This document shows positions 1-8,295 of a stretch of 64,000 bases of DNA, piece by piece. Each line of letters begins with the position of its first letter. Positions within the stretch are counted from its first letter, which is position 1. Origin of the DNA: Alphaproteobacteria bacterium (GTDB lineage: Bacteria; Pseudomonadota; Alphaproteobacteria; UBA9219; RGZA01). The stretch covers positions 1 through 64,000 of the forward strand of contig JAKFVN010000006.1 of assembly GCA_021732145.1 (NCBI GenBank). Reading direction: 5' to 3'. The notes under the pieces are model-generated. The model was not told the DNA's origin. It made no database searches and saw nothing but the letters and a program-made list of their open reading frames with translations. The position numbers were made by a program, and so were the translations under genes.

Positions 1-174
1 GAAGATACCATCTATGTTGTGATCAGAACCTACGAACGCTGGGCAGTCGACACGATGGTCGATCAGCGTTTCGCACTCGCGGTTGAACTCAACTACGACG
101 GCTGCGCCACACTCTACCAAAGCTGTAGCGAACTCAATGTAGTCTTGCGAAACCGCATTGATCTACCTGCTTGA
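1..174 (+). CDS. 3' end of an unidentified gene
   Basis: An open frame enters from the left edge, runs 57 codons and stops at TGA 172-174. Its codon use (ACC, ATC, GTC, CTC, TAC, GAC) looks coding. The antisense frame of the same codons is also mostly open, so strand is uncertain. I do not recognise the peptide. It converges on the ImmA-type regulator and probably belongs to the same accessory segment next to tRNA-fMet. Confidence 0.35.
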   Translation, partial: EDTIYVVIRTYERWAVDTMVDQRFALAVELNYDGCATLYQSCSELNVVLRNRIDLPA

Positions 175-225
175 GGAAATTCAAACCCACTAAACCAAAC
201 AGAAGAGCAGCCGAGAATTTTAAAT

Positions 226-1350
226 TTAGCCTGGCGTACGCACCAACTCTAACCTGGGTCGTATGGTCGTAGGTGCATTCGATACACCATGCTCCTTTCG
301 ACCAGACAATCCAAACGTCAGCTCATCGATGTCTCGCGGGTAGATGCAGAACGTCGTGGCGAGTTTTTGCTTCGTTATGCGGCGGGCGCGCAGTGTCGCG
401 AAGATCGAGGCCAGCAATACTGATCTTTCGCTTGTCACGTCCTCATCTGATGCGTTGGTCTCCATGTTCGCGACTTCTAACCTCAGCCGCCGATATTTAC
501 GTTCAGTGAGCATGCCAAGTGCTTGAAGGCGCCGAGCAAGGGCCAACTCGGAAACACCGAAATCATTCGCGGCTTTATGCAATTGGTCGATGCTCTCTGG
601 CACTGACTGCAGCGCCTTCATCTGCTCAGCAGGCATCAATAAGGCGTCGGCAAAGTCGGCTGCTTCGCGGCAAGCAGCATCCCCAACAGCCCCATTTGGA
701 TGAAGGAGGATGTGTCCAAGCTCGTGTGCCAAATCAACGCGCTGATCTCCTCGACTCTTGCTCGTGTTCAACATGATGAACGAACGCTCGGCGAACCGAA
801 ATGAAAAGCTGTCGGCGGCTACGCTGTCGGGCGGCAGCGAGAAGACACATACACCTCGCTCTTCCAGCAGCGGCAAAAGGCGCGGGACTGCAACTTGATC
901 GAGATCCCAGCGGTCACGAAGCATGTTAGCCGCCCGCGTCGGCAATTTGTTCGAAAGGTTGGGGAGTTGAGTATGGGGCAGCGATAACAACTGCGATGCC
1001 TGCTGGTGGAAGGCAACGGCAGTCATGGCGCTGCCGATGGCAATAGCTCGCACCGTGGCCGGGAGCGCATAACAACACCGGAAGCTGATGGCTTCAGATG
1101 ATAGGTTGCCGATGTCTTTGCCGAGGAAGAAAGCAGGCGGAAAGCCCAGAGCCTTCGCCGCTATATTTAGGTGTTCTCCAGTTGGAGCAAACTGCCCGGC
1201 CTCGTACCGGCTGACGGTGTGTCGTTCCACACCGATCAGTTCCGCCAGCCGACCAGTGCTAAAGCCCCGCCGCAACCTCGCTCCCCGGAAACGCATCGGG
1301 CAAAAGTCCTGGGAAGCCGCTGACTTGGGGAGACTGAACGTCATAGTCAC
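226..1350 (-). CDS. XRE-family HTH / ImmA-IrrE metallopeptidase regulator
   Basis: A 374-residue protein. An N-terminal Cro/C1-type helix-turn-helix spans about residues 24-77 (LAELIGVERHTVSRYEAGQ). A central ImmA/IrrE-type domain follows, with the zinc motif HELGH at 209-213. Proteins of this class are single-chain regulators, typical of phages, integrative elements and toxin-antitoxin loci, where the peptidase half cleaves a partner repressor. The architecture is seen directly; the target is unknown. ATG codons at 1344 and near 1296 are alternative starts. Palindromes just upstream may be its operator. Composition seems richer in GC than the neighbouring housekeeping genes, and with its place beside tRNA-fMet this suggests horizontal origin. 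Confidence 0.85.
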   Translation of the reverse strand: MTMTFSLPKSAASQDFCPMRFRGARLRRGFSTGRLAELIGVERHTVSRYEAGQFAPTGEHLNIAAKALGFPPAFFLGKDIGNLSSEAISFRCCYALPATVRAIAIGSAMTAVAFHQQASQLLSLPHTQLPNLSNKLPTRAANMLRDRWDLDQVAVPRLLPLLEERGVCVFSLPPDSVAADSFSFRFAERSFIMLNTSKSRGDQRVDLAHELGHILLHPNGAVGDAACREAADFADALLMPAEQMKALQSVPESIDQLHKAANDFGVSELALARRLQALGMLTERKYRRLRLEVANMETNASDEDVTSERSVLLASIFATLRARRITKQKLATTFCIYPRDIDELTFGLSGRKEHGVSNAPTTIRPRLELVRTPG

Positions 1351-1385
1351 AGCATACTGAAACCAGCGTCAAATTTACAGGCAAA

Positions 1386-1427
1386 ATGGAACGTTCCATG
1401 TGCCAAATTTGTGCCATGTAATGGCAC
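1386..1427. promoter_or_regulatory. operator-like palindromes upstream of the ImmA-type regulator
   Basis: Two perfect inverted repeats lie 36-77 bp upstream of the regulator start. One is ATGGAACGTTCCAT (1386-1399). The other is GTGCCAT-GTA-ATGGCAC (1411-1427). TGTGCCA is also repeated directly at 1399-1405 and 1410-1416. The position suits autoregulation by the HTH domain, but this is inference. Confidence 0.45.
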
Positions 1428-1518
1428 AAAACGGATGGGAACGGATCGCGGAATCCGTGTAAATGGCTGATATGTATAGGAAATTGTGGGAATGCACAAA
1501 AACAGTGCATGGCACATG

Positions 1519-1540
1519 AAAACGGGCCGTAACGGCCCGC
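1519..1540 (-). terminator. rho-independent terminator of tRNA-fMet
   Basis: On the minus strand an inverted repeat (CGGGCCGT / ACGGCCCG, 1523-1539) is followed by TTTT. It lies 30 bp downstream of the tRNA 3' end. Confidence 0.7.
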
Positions 1541-1569
1541 TTAGTTCATTGATTTCATTGAGAGAAGTT

Positions 1570-1646
<77 letters not shown>

Positions 1647-1780
1647 TCACCAAATAGCGGATGCATGACCCGCGCCTTCGAAACGCTTTATTAAAACGTG
1701 TGGCCTGTTTAGGCCTTAACAAACTGAAAAGCAAGGACAACCTTTTAGCCGTGATTGCATGCCTATTTAAGCCTTTTCAA

Positions 1781-1899
1781 AATCTCGCTGCGGCTAGGGA
1801 TTATGGATGTTTTCGAGAACCGGAGCGCAACGCACTTGTGGGTACGTGAGCACCGGAAGCGGAGAAAACGAACATAAGCTAACGCCGCAGACAGAGATT
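1781..1899. repeat. 119-bp structured repeat, copy A
   Basis: The ends AATCTC and GAGATT are inverted. Inside are further paired arms: CTGCGGC/GCCGCAG, TTATG/CATAA and GTTTTC/GAAAAC. A central core holds GAGAACCGGAGCGCA and GTGAGCACCGGAAGCGGA. A second copy lies at 20730-20849 with the same core and different but still complementary arms. Copy A sits between the 3' end of trcR and the 5' side of tRNA-fMet. I cannot name the family. Confidence 0.8.
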
Positions 1900-1909
1900 G
1901 TGACTAGGC

Positions 1910-2581
1910 TTATCCGCGCATCAGCTTTTCAAAACCTTCATCGGAAGGCTGTTGATTATCGCTGTCGCCGCCAAAACCTGAGGTCAAACCGCCTTGAGTT
2001 TCGCTGCTTGCTGCTGCGGCATCGGCCGCTGCCAATGCGGCTTGCTGTTCTTTTGGCAGATGCTTACGGCTTTTCGCAACGGCGGCATTCAAATCGGTTT
2101 GCTTGCACAGGCCAAGGAACACAGGATCACGCGGCTTGATGTTGCTCATGTTCCAGTGCGAACGGTCACGGATTTTTTCGATGGTGCTTTTGGTGGTGCC
2201 TATCAGGTTCACCAACTGGCCATCGGTCAATTCCGGATGGTTCTTCACCAGCCACGCAATTGCATCCGGCTTATCGCCGCGCTTGGTCACTGGCGTGTAG
2301 CGCGGGCCCTTTTGGCGGGTTGCCACTTCCGGCAGCTTGTTGACCTTCATGGAAATCTTTGCGCTTGGGTCTTTTTCGCAGCGTTCGATTTCTTCCTTGG
2401 TAATCTGGCCATTTAACACCGGGTTTAAGCCCACCATGCCGATGTTGACTTCGCCATCGGCAATCGCCTTCACTTCCAGCGGGTGCAATTCGCAGAATTC
2501 CGAAATCTGGTCAAAGCTCAACGCGGTATTTTCAACGAGCCAAACGGCAGTTGCCTTGGGCATAAGAAGATTGGTAGCCAT
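1910..2581 (-). CDS. trcR: DUF1013 protein, TrcR-type cell-cycle regulator
   Basis: A 223-residue protein starting MATNLLMPKATAVWLVENT; an in-frame start 27 nt upstream is less likely. The DUF1013 body has two helix-turn-helix-like segments, WLVENTALSFDQISEFC near the N-terminus and AWLVKNHPELTDGQLVNLIG near residue 110. The tail is rich in Ala, Ser and Gln and looks disordered. In Caulobacter the family member is called TrcR, a cell-cycle transcription regulator. The family is confined to alphaproteobacteria and is a useful taxonomic marker. It stands alone on the minus strand, with repeat copy A 10 bp downstream. Confidence 0.85.
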   Translation of the reverse strand: MATNLLMPKATAVWLVENTALSFDQISEFCELHPLEVKAIADGEVNIGMVGLNPVLNGQITKEEIERCEKDPSAKISMKVNKLPEVATRQKGPRYTPVTKRGDKPDAIAWLVKNHPELTDGQLVNLIGTTKSTIEKIRDRSHWNMSNIKPRDPVFLGLCKQTDLNAAVAKSRKHLPKEQQAALAAADAAAASSETQGGLTSGFGGDSDNQQPSDEGFEKLMRG

Positions 2582-2792
2582 ATTCAGCCTCACTTTACAT
2601 AAAAACAAAAAAACTCAACACTCTTCCCCTGCCGGGCGGCTTCTGGGCCATCCGGACGATCCGATAGTGGGGGACCGATTTAAAGGGGTATTCCTGCTTA
2701 ACAGGTGCACACATAGTAGCGCAGTGCTCAGGAAAAGCTACCGTTTTTTATGCACCAAACCTTATGGAAAGGCACTAAATCTTTGATTTATC

Positions 2793-3800
2793 TTAGAACG
2801 TAAGCGCTAATTTGCCGAAATGCTTGCCTGTTTCCATGAGCCGGTGCGCATCCACGACTTCATCCAGCGTAAAGGTTTTGTATAGCTGCGGCTTGACTTT
2901 GCCCGCTGCAATCCACGGCCAGACATGCGCTTCGATTTCGCGCGCTAACCGTGTTTTTTCGGCAATACTGCGTTGGCGAAGCATTGAACCTGTCAGCGTT
3001 AAATTCTTTGCCATCACATCACGGAAATTGATTGCCGCCAGCGCCCCATGCATGGTTGCGATACTGACATGGCGGCCCCCATACACCATGCATTCCATAT
3101 TGCGCGGAAGATAATCTGCTCCAATCATATCCAGCACAACATCCACGCCGTGCCCATTGGTGAGTTCCATCACGGCTTTTTTATAATCCGTGCTTTCATA
3201 GCTGATGGCATGGGTTGCGCCCAGATTTTCGCATAATACCGCTTTTTCTTGACTGGCAACGGTCACGATTACCTTTGCGCCCGCTGCAATTCCCATTTGA
3301 ATGGCATAGGTGCCAATACCGCTGGTTCCGCCATGCACCAAGGCCGTATCGCCTTTTTTCAATTGGCCCGATTCAAATAAATTGGCCCATACGGTGAACA
3401 CTCCTTCGGGCAATGTGGCCGCTTCCACAATATCCAGATTGGCTGGAACGGGCAGACACTGGCCTTCGGGCACGACGGCGTATTCCGCGTAACTTCCACC
3501 AGCCACCAGCACGCAAACTTTATCGCCCACTTTGAAACGCGACACACTTGCGCCTACCGCGATAATCTCGCCCGCGCCTTCCAGGCCCAAAATGCTGGTG
3601 ATGCCCTGGGGCGGCTTATACTGCCCTTCACGTTGCAGCACATCGGGGCGGTTAATCCCCGAAGCGGCCATTTTAACGAGCACTTCGCTAGTGGCTGGCG
3701 TTGGCACCAGCATTGTTTTAACCTGTAATACTTCCGGCCCGCCAAATGGTTCGGCTATCACTGCGCGCATCATTTGGGGTAGTTGGGATGAATTGGACAT
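2793..3800 (-). CDS. NAD(P)H-quinone oxidoreductase, PIG3/QOR type
   Basis: A 335-residue zinc-independent medium-chain dehydrogenase/reductase. The N-terminal GroES-like fold contains SGINRPDVLQREGQY and GLEGAGEI. The Rossmann domain has HGGTSGIGTYAIQ at about residue 157. The zinc ligands of alcohol dehydrogenases are absent. The family reduces quinones and reactive carbonyls with NADPH in the cytosol. Length is normal. It is divergent from purE with 53 bp between start codons. Confidence 0.88.
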   Translation of the reverse strand: MSNSSQLPQMMRAVIAEPFGGPEVLQVKTMLVPTPATSEVLVKMAASGINRPDVLQREGQYKPPQGITSILGLEGAGEIIAVGASVSRFKVGDKVCVLVAGGSYAEYAVVPEGQCLPVPANLDIVEAATLPEGVFTVWANLFESGQLKKGDTALVHGGTSGIGTYAIQMGIAAGAKVIVTVASQEKAVLCENLGATHAISYESTDYKKAVMELTNGHGVDVVLDMIGADYLPRNMECMVYGGRHVSIATMHGALAAINFRDVMAKNLTLTGSMLRQRSIAEKTRLAREIEAHVWPWIAAGKVKPQLYKTFTLDEVVDAHRLMETGKHFGKLALTF

Positions 3801-3853
3801 CGGACGAATTCCTCTTTATGGTCTATGCATAACCTACACTTAAAAGATTGGTC

Positions 3854-4375
3854 ATGGCTAAACGAATCAAACCAACGAAATCCGCATCATCCAAATCACG
3901 CCCGTTAGTCGGTATTATCATGGGCAGCCAGTCGGACTGGGCGACCATGAACCACGCCGCAACCTTATTAAAAGAATTCGGCGTTGCCTGTGAGGTTGCG
4001 ATTGTTTCCGCGCACCGTACCCCAAAGCGCTTATTTGATTATGCGGGCATGGCATCGGCGCGCGGCCTGAAAGTCATCATTGCTGGCGCGGGCGGCGCGG
4101 CGCATTTGCCCGGTATGGCGGCTGCCATGACCACCCTGCCCGTCTTTGGCGTGCCAGTGGAAAGCAAAATACTGAAAGGCATCGACAGCTTATTATCTAT
4201 CGCGCAAATGCCAGCGGGTATTCCCGTTGGCACCCTGGCGATTGGTGAAGCCGGCGCAAAGAACGCAGCGCTGCTGGCGATTGCCGTCTTGGCATTGGAA
4301 GATAAAAAACTGAACAGCAAGCTGGCCCAGTTCCGCGCCATGCAAACCGCAGCGGTGGCAAAGCGGCCAAAATAA
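3854..4375 (+). CDS. purE: N5-carboxyaminoimidazole ribonucleotide mutase
   Basis: Converts N5-CAIR to CAIR in purine synthesis, working with PurK at 6015-7076. Class I PurE signatures are visible: [10 protein letters not shown] near residue 21, VSAHRTP, and [12 protein letters not shown] followed by [11 protein letters not shown] 3854 is preferred over an in-frame TTG two codons upstream. The stop TAA overlaps the ATG of the next membrane protein by one base, so the two are probably translationally coupled. PurK is usually directly downstream; here two unrelated genes separate the pair. Confidence 0.95.
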   Translation: MAKRIKPTKSASSKSRPLVGIIMGSQSDWATMNHAATLLKEFGVACEVAIVSAHRTPKRLFDYAGMASARGLKVIIAGAGGAAHLPGMAAAMTTLPVFGVPVESKILKGIDSLLSIAQMPAGIPVGTLAIGEAGAKNAALLAIAVLALEDKKLNSKLAQFRAMQTAAVAKRPK

Positions 4376-5157
4376 TGCTTCGGGTCATGCTGTCTTATCT
4401 AACCGATTTAGGGTTGTTCTTTTTCGTTGCACAGGCCGTGATTTTTTCGATTGGCGGCGGCGTGCCATTTTATGGCGCGATTGTCCTGCTGTTTTTTTCG
4501 CTGTTTATCAAAATTGCGCGTGACAATAATTTTTTAGGCAAGCTTGTTGCAATCGCTCCCCGTGCATGTGGACGCGAAGCCTTGCAACGCCTGTTTGCGC
4601 GTGATAATGCAGCATTATTTATCAACGGCGTTTTTCTGATGACGCTGGGCGTGCTAACCGTTCTGGACATCATCTTTAATTTCAATCCTGATATGCTGTT
4701 CCAGAAAATCCTGCTCGCTGCAAACGGCTTTGGGTATGGCATGGCGAACATGCGCAAATCGGCAGAGCTGGACGGGTTATGGGTCTTGCCAAACAAAACT
4801 ACGATTGCAGGCAATATCATCGCCAGTCTTTCGCGCCCTGAATGCATCTCCGTTTATTCAACGATACCTGCTTCCATTCTTGGCAGCGCCATCGGCACAT
4901 GGATGATTTTGCCATTGCTTATTCCTGCCTTCCTTTTCTGCATCAAAACAGGAATTGAAGAATTCGATAATGTGTTCCTGTCGCAACCCAAGCGCGTTGT
5001 TGCGGCGCGCATGTGCATCGGGCTTTCGAATTGTGTGGTGGGTTCCATCGCATTGCTGGATGGGCGGATGGGTGCAGGCATTGGCCTGTTCATGTTCTTT
5101 ATCGGCAATTGCGGGATTGCCTATCGCACATACCAAGTTCAGCAAAAGCAGGCTTAG
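4375..5157 (+). CDS. multi-pass membrane protein, unknown function
   Basis: 260 residues with about six hydrophobic segments (near 10-25, 30-45, 80-98, 165-190, 210-225 and 230-250). A soluble stretch around 105-160 contains ANMRKSAELDG. I recognise no catalytic motif. It starts inside the purE stop codon and so is probably co-translated with purE. It ends in a 4-bp overlap with the convergent gene at 5154. Confidence 0.7.
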   Translation: MLRVMLSYLTDLGLFFFVAQAVIFSIGGGVPFYGAIVLLFFSLFIKIARDNNFLGKLVAIAPRACGREALQRLFARDNAALFINGVFLMTLGVLTVLDIIFNFNPDMLFQKILLAANGFGYGMANMRKSAELDGLWVLPNKTTIAGNIIASLSRPECISVYSTIPASILGSAIGTWMILPLLIPAFLFCIKTGIEEFDNVFLSQPKRVVAARMCIGLSNCVVGSIALLDGRMGAGIGLFMFFIGNCGIAYRTYQVQQKQA

Positions 5158-5936
5158 GCAATCGCGTATTTCGTGCGTCTGTCATCAAAACGCAGTGCAT
5201 TGCCGCGCATCGGCACTTTTGCCAATTCACCAATGGATTCTGCGATAATTTTTTGGCCAGCTTCAAAATTCTTGGCCATGACATTCCATCTATCCAGATA
5301 TGGGCCCGCCATATCGCGGCGCCAGCCATCGCTCATTTGGTAAGCGTTGGATGCCTGGTCTACCACGGCTTCAATCAATTCATGCAATGGCAATGTGTTG
5401 TCATCAATGCCTGCGGTTTTGGCAACGCGGTCGGTTATTTCTTCGATCAGCGCATTATGGATATAACGGCGTGGTTGCGCTTCGCCATCAAAGCGCCTGC
5501 CACTGATGGATTCTTCAACGCCCGTATAACCAATAGTGTCGCGCAATACCAAAACGCGCTTTAACGCATCTGGCTTAATTTCAAATCCATTGAACAGCGG
5601 TATGGGTCTAAACCGCCCCAAAATAGCAGCAGCGTCGCGGTTATCGGGATTGCCAATCGCATACAAAAAATTGGCGTAGGTGTTTCCGCCCCTATCCTTG
5701 TTTCCAATATGATCTTGGTATGCTTTTTCGGTCATTGCGCGCACCAATAATCCCAATTCCTGAAGATCGGTGTTATCCTGAACGGCATGGGCAACTTCCA
5801 TGGGCAAGAACACAGGGTGTTGCTGCCCAGTTGGGCCGGTAATGAATGGGTTCTGCGCAAAGTTACCTGCGCAAACTAATGTTTGAACCAGTAAATTCGG
5901 CCCTAAAAAGCGGCCTATCACAACGTCAGCGCCCAT
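5154..5936 (-). CDS. hypothetical protein
   Basis: A 260-residue mostly soluble protein without signal peptide or membrane segments. It is acidic and helix-rich, and I recognise no domain. It begins MGADVVIGRFLGPNLLVQ. Its stop TAA overlaps the TAG of the plus-strand membrane gene (shared TTAG). Upstream it is divergent from purK, with 78 bp between start codons. Confidence 0.65.
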   Translation of the reverse strand: MGADVVIGRFLGPNLLVQTLVCAGNFAQNPFITGPTGQQHPVFLPMEVAHAVQDNTDLQELGLLVRAMTEKAYQDHIGNKDRGGNTYANFLYAIGNPDNRDAAAILGRFRPIPLFNGFEIKPDALKRVLVLRDTIGYTGVEESISGRRFDGEAQPRRYIHNALIEEITDRVAKTAGIDDNTLPLHELIEAVVDQASNAYQMSDGWRRDMAGPYLDRWNVMAKNFEAGQKIIAESIGELAKVPMRGNALRFDDRRTKYAIA

Positions 5937-6014
5937 TTGATAAATTCCTAAAATATGCTATTTTGCGCGCCCAATGTACCAATCGGTAATACTTTCAACA
6001 ACATAGACTTCGTT

Positions 6015-7076
6015 ATGAAACTTATCCCACCAGGGGCAACCATAGGCATTTTAGGCGGCGGGCAATTGGGCCGCATGACCGCGCAAGCCGCACAAAGCCT
6101 TGGGTACAACGTTCATATTTATGCTGAACACGCTGATGAACCCGCCTGTCAGGTAACATCTTTTAAGACCCTTGGCGATTTTAACGATGAAACACAGTTA
6201 AAAAAATTCGCCGATGCCGTCGATGTGATTACGCTGGAATGGGAAAATGTTCCAGTAAGCACCATTGAATTTTTGGCAAAGCATAAACCGGTTCATCCCG
6301 GCGCAACGGCGTTGAAGATTACGCAGAACCGCGTTGCCGAAAAAAGCTTTGCGATTGAAAATTCGGTTTATGCCCCTGCCTTTGCTTATGCGGGCACACT
6401 TGATGAATTGCGCAATGGCGTAATGAAAATCGGTATTCCCTGCGTTGTTAAAACATGCCGCATGGGTTATGACGGCAAAGGCCAAGCCATCATCCGCGAT
6501 TTAAAGCAAATTGATGCCGCATGGGAAAGCCTGCAAACCGATGAAGCAATTATCGAACGCTTCGTGCCATTTGAAAAAGAAATCTCCGTCATCATCGCGC
6601 GGCGCGAAGATGGCGTGATGCAAGCTTATCCTCCCGTTGAAAATCGCCACAAGGATGGCATCTTGGATGAAACCCAAGCACCCGCGATGCTTTCCACACA
6701 GATTGAAGAAATGGCGCTGAAATCTGCCAAGGCGTTGGCCGAAAAACTTGGCGTGATTGGTTTGCTCACGGTTGAATTCTTCGTGATTGATAACATGGTG
6801 GTCATGAATGAAATGGCCCCGCGCCCGCATAATTCCGGCCATTGGACGATGGATTATTGCGCAACATCACAGTTTGAACAGCTTATCCGCGCTATTTGTG
6901 GCCTGCCACTGGGCAGCACCGCCATTACCGCGCCATGCATGATGAAAAATCTGATTGGGGATGATGCCAATGATTGGCAGAAATACCTGAACGAACCCAA
7001 TGTTCATCTGCATTTATACGGCAAAGCCGAAGCGCGTAAAGGCCGCAAAATGGGTCACGTAAATAAGAAAGTCTAA
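6015..7076 (+). CDS. purK: N5-carboxyaminoimidazole ribonucleotide synthase
   Basis: ATP-grasp enzyme that carboxylates AIR to N5-CAIR, the substrate of PurE. MKLIPPGATIGILGGGQLGRM gives the N-terminal nucleotide-binding loop at 14-19. ATP-grasp motifs follow: VVKTCRMGYDGKGQ, ERFVPFEKEISVI and VNEMAPRPHNSGHWT-like sequence (here VMNEMAPRPHNSGH). About 353 residues, normal length. An upstream in-frame start at 5955 would add 20 residues that do not look like PurK, so ATG 6015 is chosen. The stop overlaps that of the convergent gene by 4 bp. Confidence 0.94.
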   Translation: MKLIPPGATIGILGGGQLGRMTAQAAQSLGYNVHIYAEHADEPACQVTSFKTLGDFNDETQLKKFADAVDVITLEWENVPVSTIEFLAKHKPVHPGATALKITQNRVAEKSFAIENSVYAPAFAYAGTLDELRNGVMKIGIPCVVKTCRMGYDGKGQAIIRDLKQIDAAWESLQTDEAIIERFVPFEKEISVIIARREDGVMQAYPPVENRHKDGILDETQAPAMLSTQIEEMALKSAKALAEKLGVIGLLTVEFFVIDNMVVMNEMAPRPHNSGHWTMDYCATSQFEQLIRAICGLPLGSTAITAPCMMKNLIGDDANDWQKYLNEPNVHLHLYGKAEARKGRKMGHVNKKV

Positions 7077-8290
7077 AATCTATCCGGTCTATATGGCGCA
7101 TCGCTGGTGAACAGCGCCTCGCCTGTCATCATCTGCGCCAGCAACTTGCCTGTAGCTGGGCCAATGGTGAAACCGGAATGGCCATGACCAATATTGAACC
7201 ACAAGCCGTCATGATGCTGCGCGCGGCCAACAATCGGCAAGCTATCGGTTGTGCATGGGCGGCAACCCAGCCATGCTTCGGCTTCACTCGGCTCGCCAAT
7301 GTCCAGTAACTCACGCGCATGCGGCAATACACGTGAAATCTGCACAGGATTTTTTGGTGCATTCTGTGCGGCGAATTCCGCGCCTGTGGTGATGCGAATG
7401 CCTTTGGTGCAACCACCCATCACATACCCAATATCCGCATCCACAATTGCGTGGTTCATGGCCGCGCCTTTGAAATGCTGGTGATAGCCACGTTTCAGGC
7501 CAATCGGGAAGTTATAGCCCATCGGTTTTAAAAGGTTTGACGCCCATGGGCCAAGCGCAACAACGACATCCTTTGCCTGCGCGCCAGCCACTTCCCATTT
7601 GCCACCACTTTGCGTCAGTGTAGCTGCATCGCCTTTGATAAACGTGCCACCAGCTGCAATAAATCCTTGTGCATATCCTGCCACAACCGCGCCGGGGTCA
7701 GTCACGCGCGCGGAGCTGCTCAGCTTCAGCGCCTTATAAAAAATCGGTTTGATGTTGGGTTCGATTTTCGCGAACTCACTTGGGTCTAATACTTCAAACG
7801 GCACGCCAAGCTTGGTCAGTGTTTCGCGCTCAAACGCATCACCATCGAATGATGCTTTGCTGCGGTGAATTTTTACGCGGCCCGTTTTACAAAAATACTT
7901 CTCGGCATCATTACCCTTCATTAGGGCCTGATGTTCTGCAACCGCGTCCTGCACCAATGGGCGCATGAAAACCCCGTTTTTACTGCGGTTTTCAGCATTG
8001 GATTGAATATAAAAATCCAACAGCCATTTCAGCATGCGCGGCAGGAATACCAAATCCACGCGGGCGGATGCGTCCTTATCCAGCAAAATATCTTTAAATC
8101 GGCGCGGTGCGGGAAAACCAAATGGCAACACGAAGGATGCTTCGATGATGCCCGCATTGCCATACGAAGTTTCTTGCCCAGGGTCACGTACATCAACCAG
8201 TGCAACATTCTTACCGCGTTGCTGTAAATGCCGCGCGGTAGAAACGCCTGCGATGCCGCCACCCAAAACAATAACGTCAAAGCTTTGCAT
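7073..8290 (-). CDS. FAD-dependent D-amino-acid dehydrogenase (DadA-like)
   Basis: 405 residues of the DAO fold. The dinucleotide loop GGGIAG is at 10-15, ETSYGNAG follows at about 40, and the C-terminal FAD contact contains GHGHSGFTIGPATGKL. The order matches the DadA small subunit, which oxidises D-amino acids and passes electrons to the respiratory chain. Substrate is inferred from family only. It lies 5 bp downstream of leuA on the same strand, so the two may share a transcript. Confidence 0.82.
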   Translation of the reverse strand: MQSFDVIVLGGGIAGVSTARHLQQRGKNVALVDVRDPGQETSYGNAGIIEASFVLPFGFPAPRRFKDILLDKDASARVDLVFLPRMLKWLLDFYIQSNAENRSKNGVFMRPLVQDAVAEHQALMKGNDAEKYFCKTGRVKIHRSKASFDGDAFERETLTKLGVPFEVLDPSEFAKIEPNIKPIFYKALKLSSSARVTDPGAVVAGYAQGFIAAGGTFIKGDAATLTQSGGKWEVAGAQAKDVVVALGPWASNLLKPMGYNFPIGLKRGYHQHFKGAAMNHAIVDADIGYVMGGCTKGIRITTGAEFAAQNAPKNPVQISRVLPHARELLDIGEPSEAEAWLGCRPCTTDSLPIVGRAQHHDGLWFNIGHGHSGFTIGPATGKLLAQMMTGEALFTSDAPYRPDRF

Positions 8291-8295
8291 ACAAC

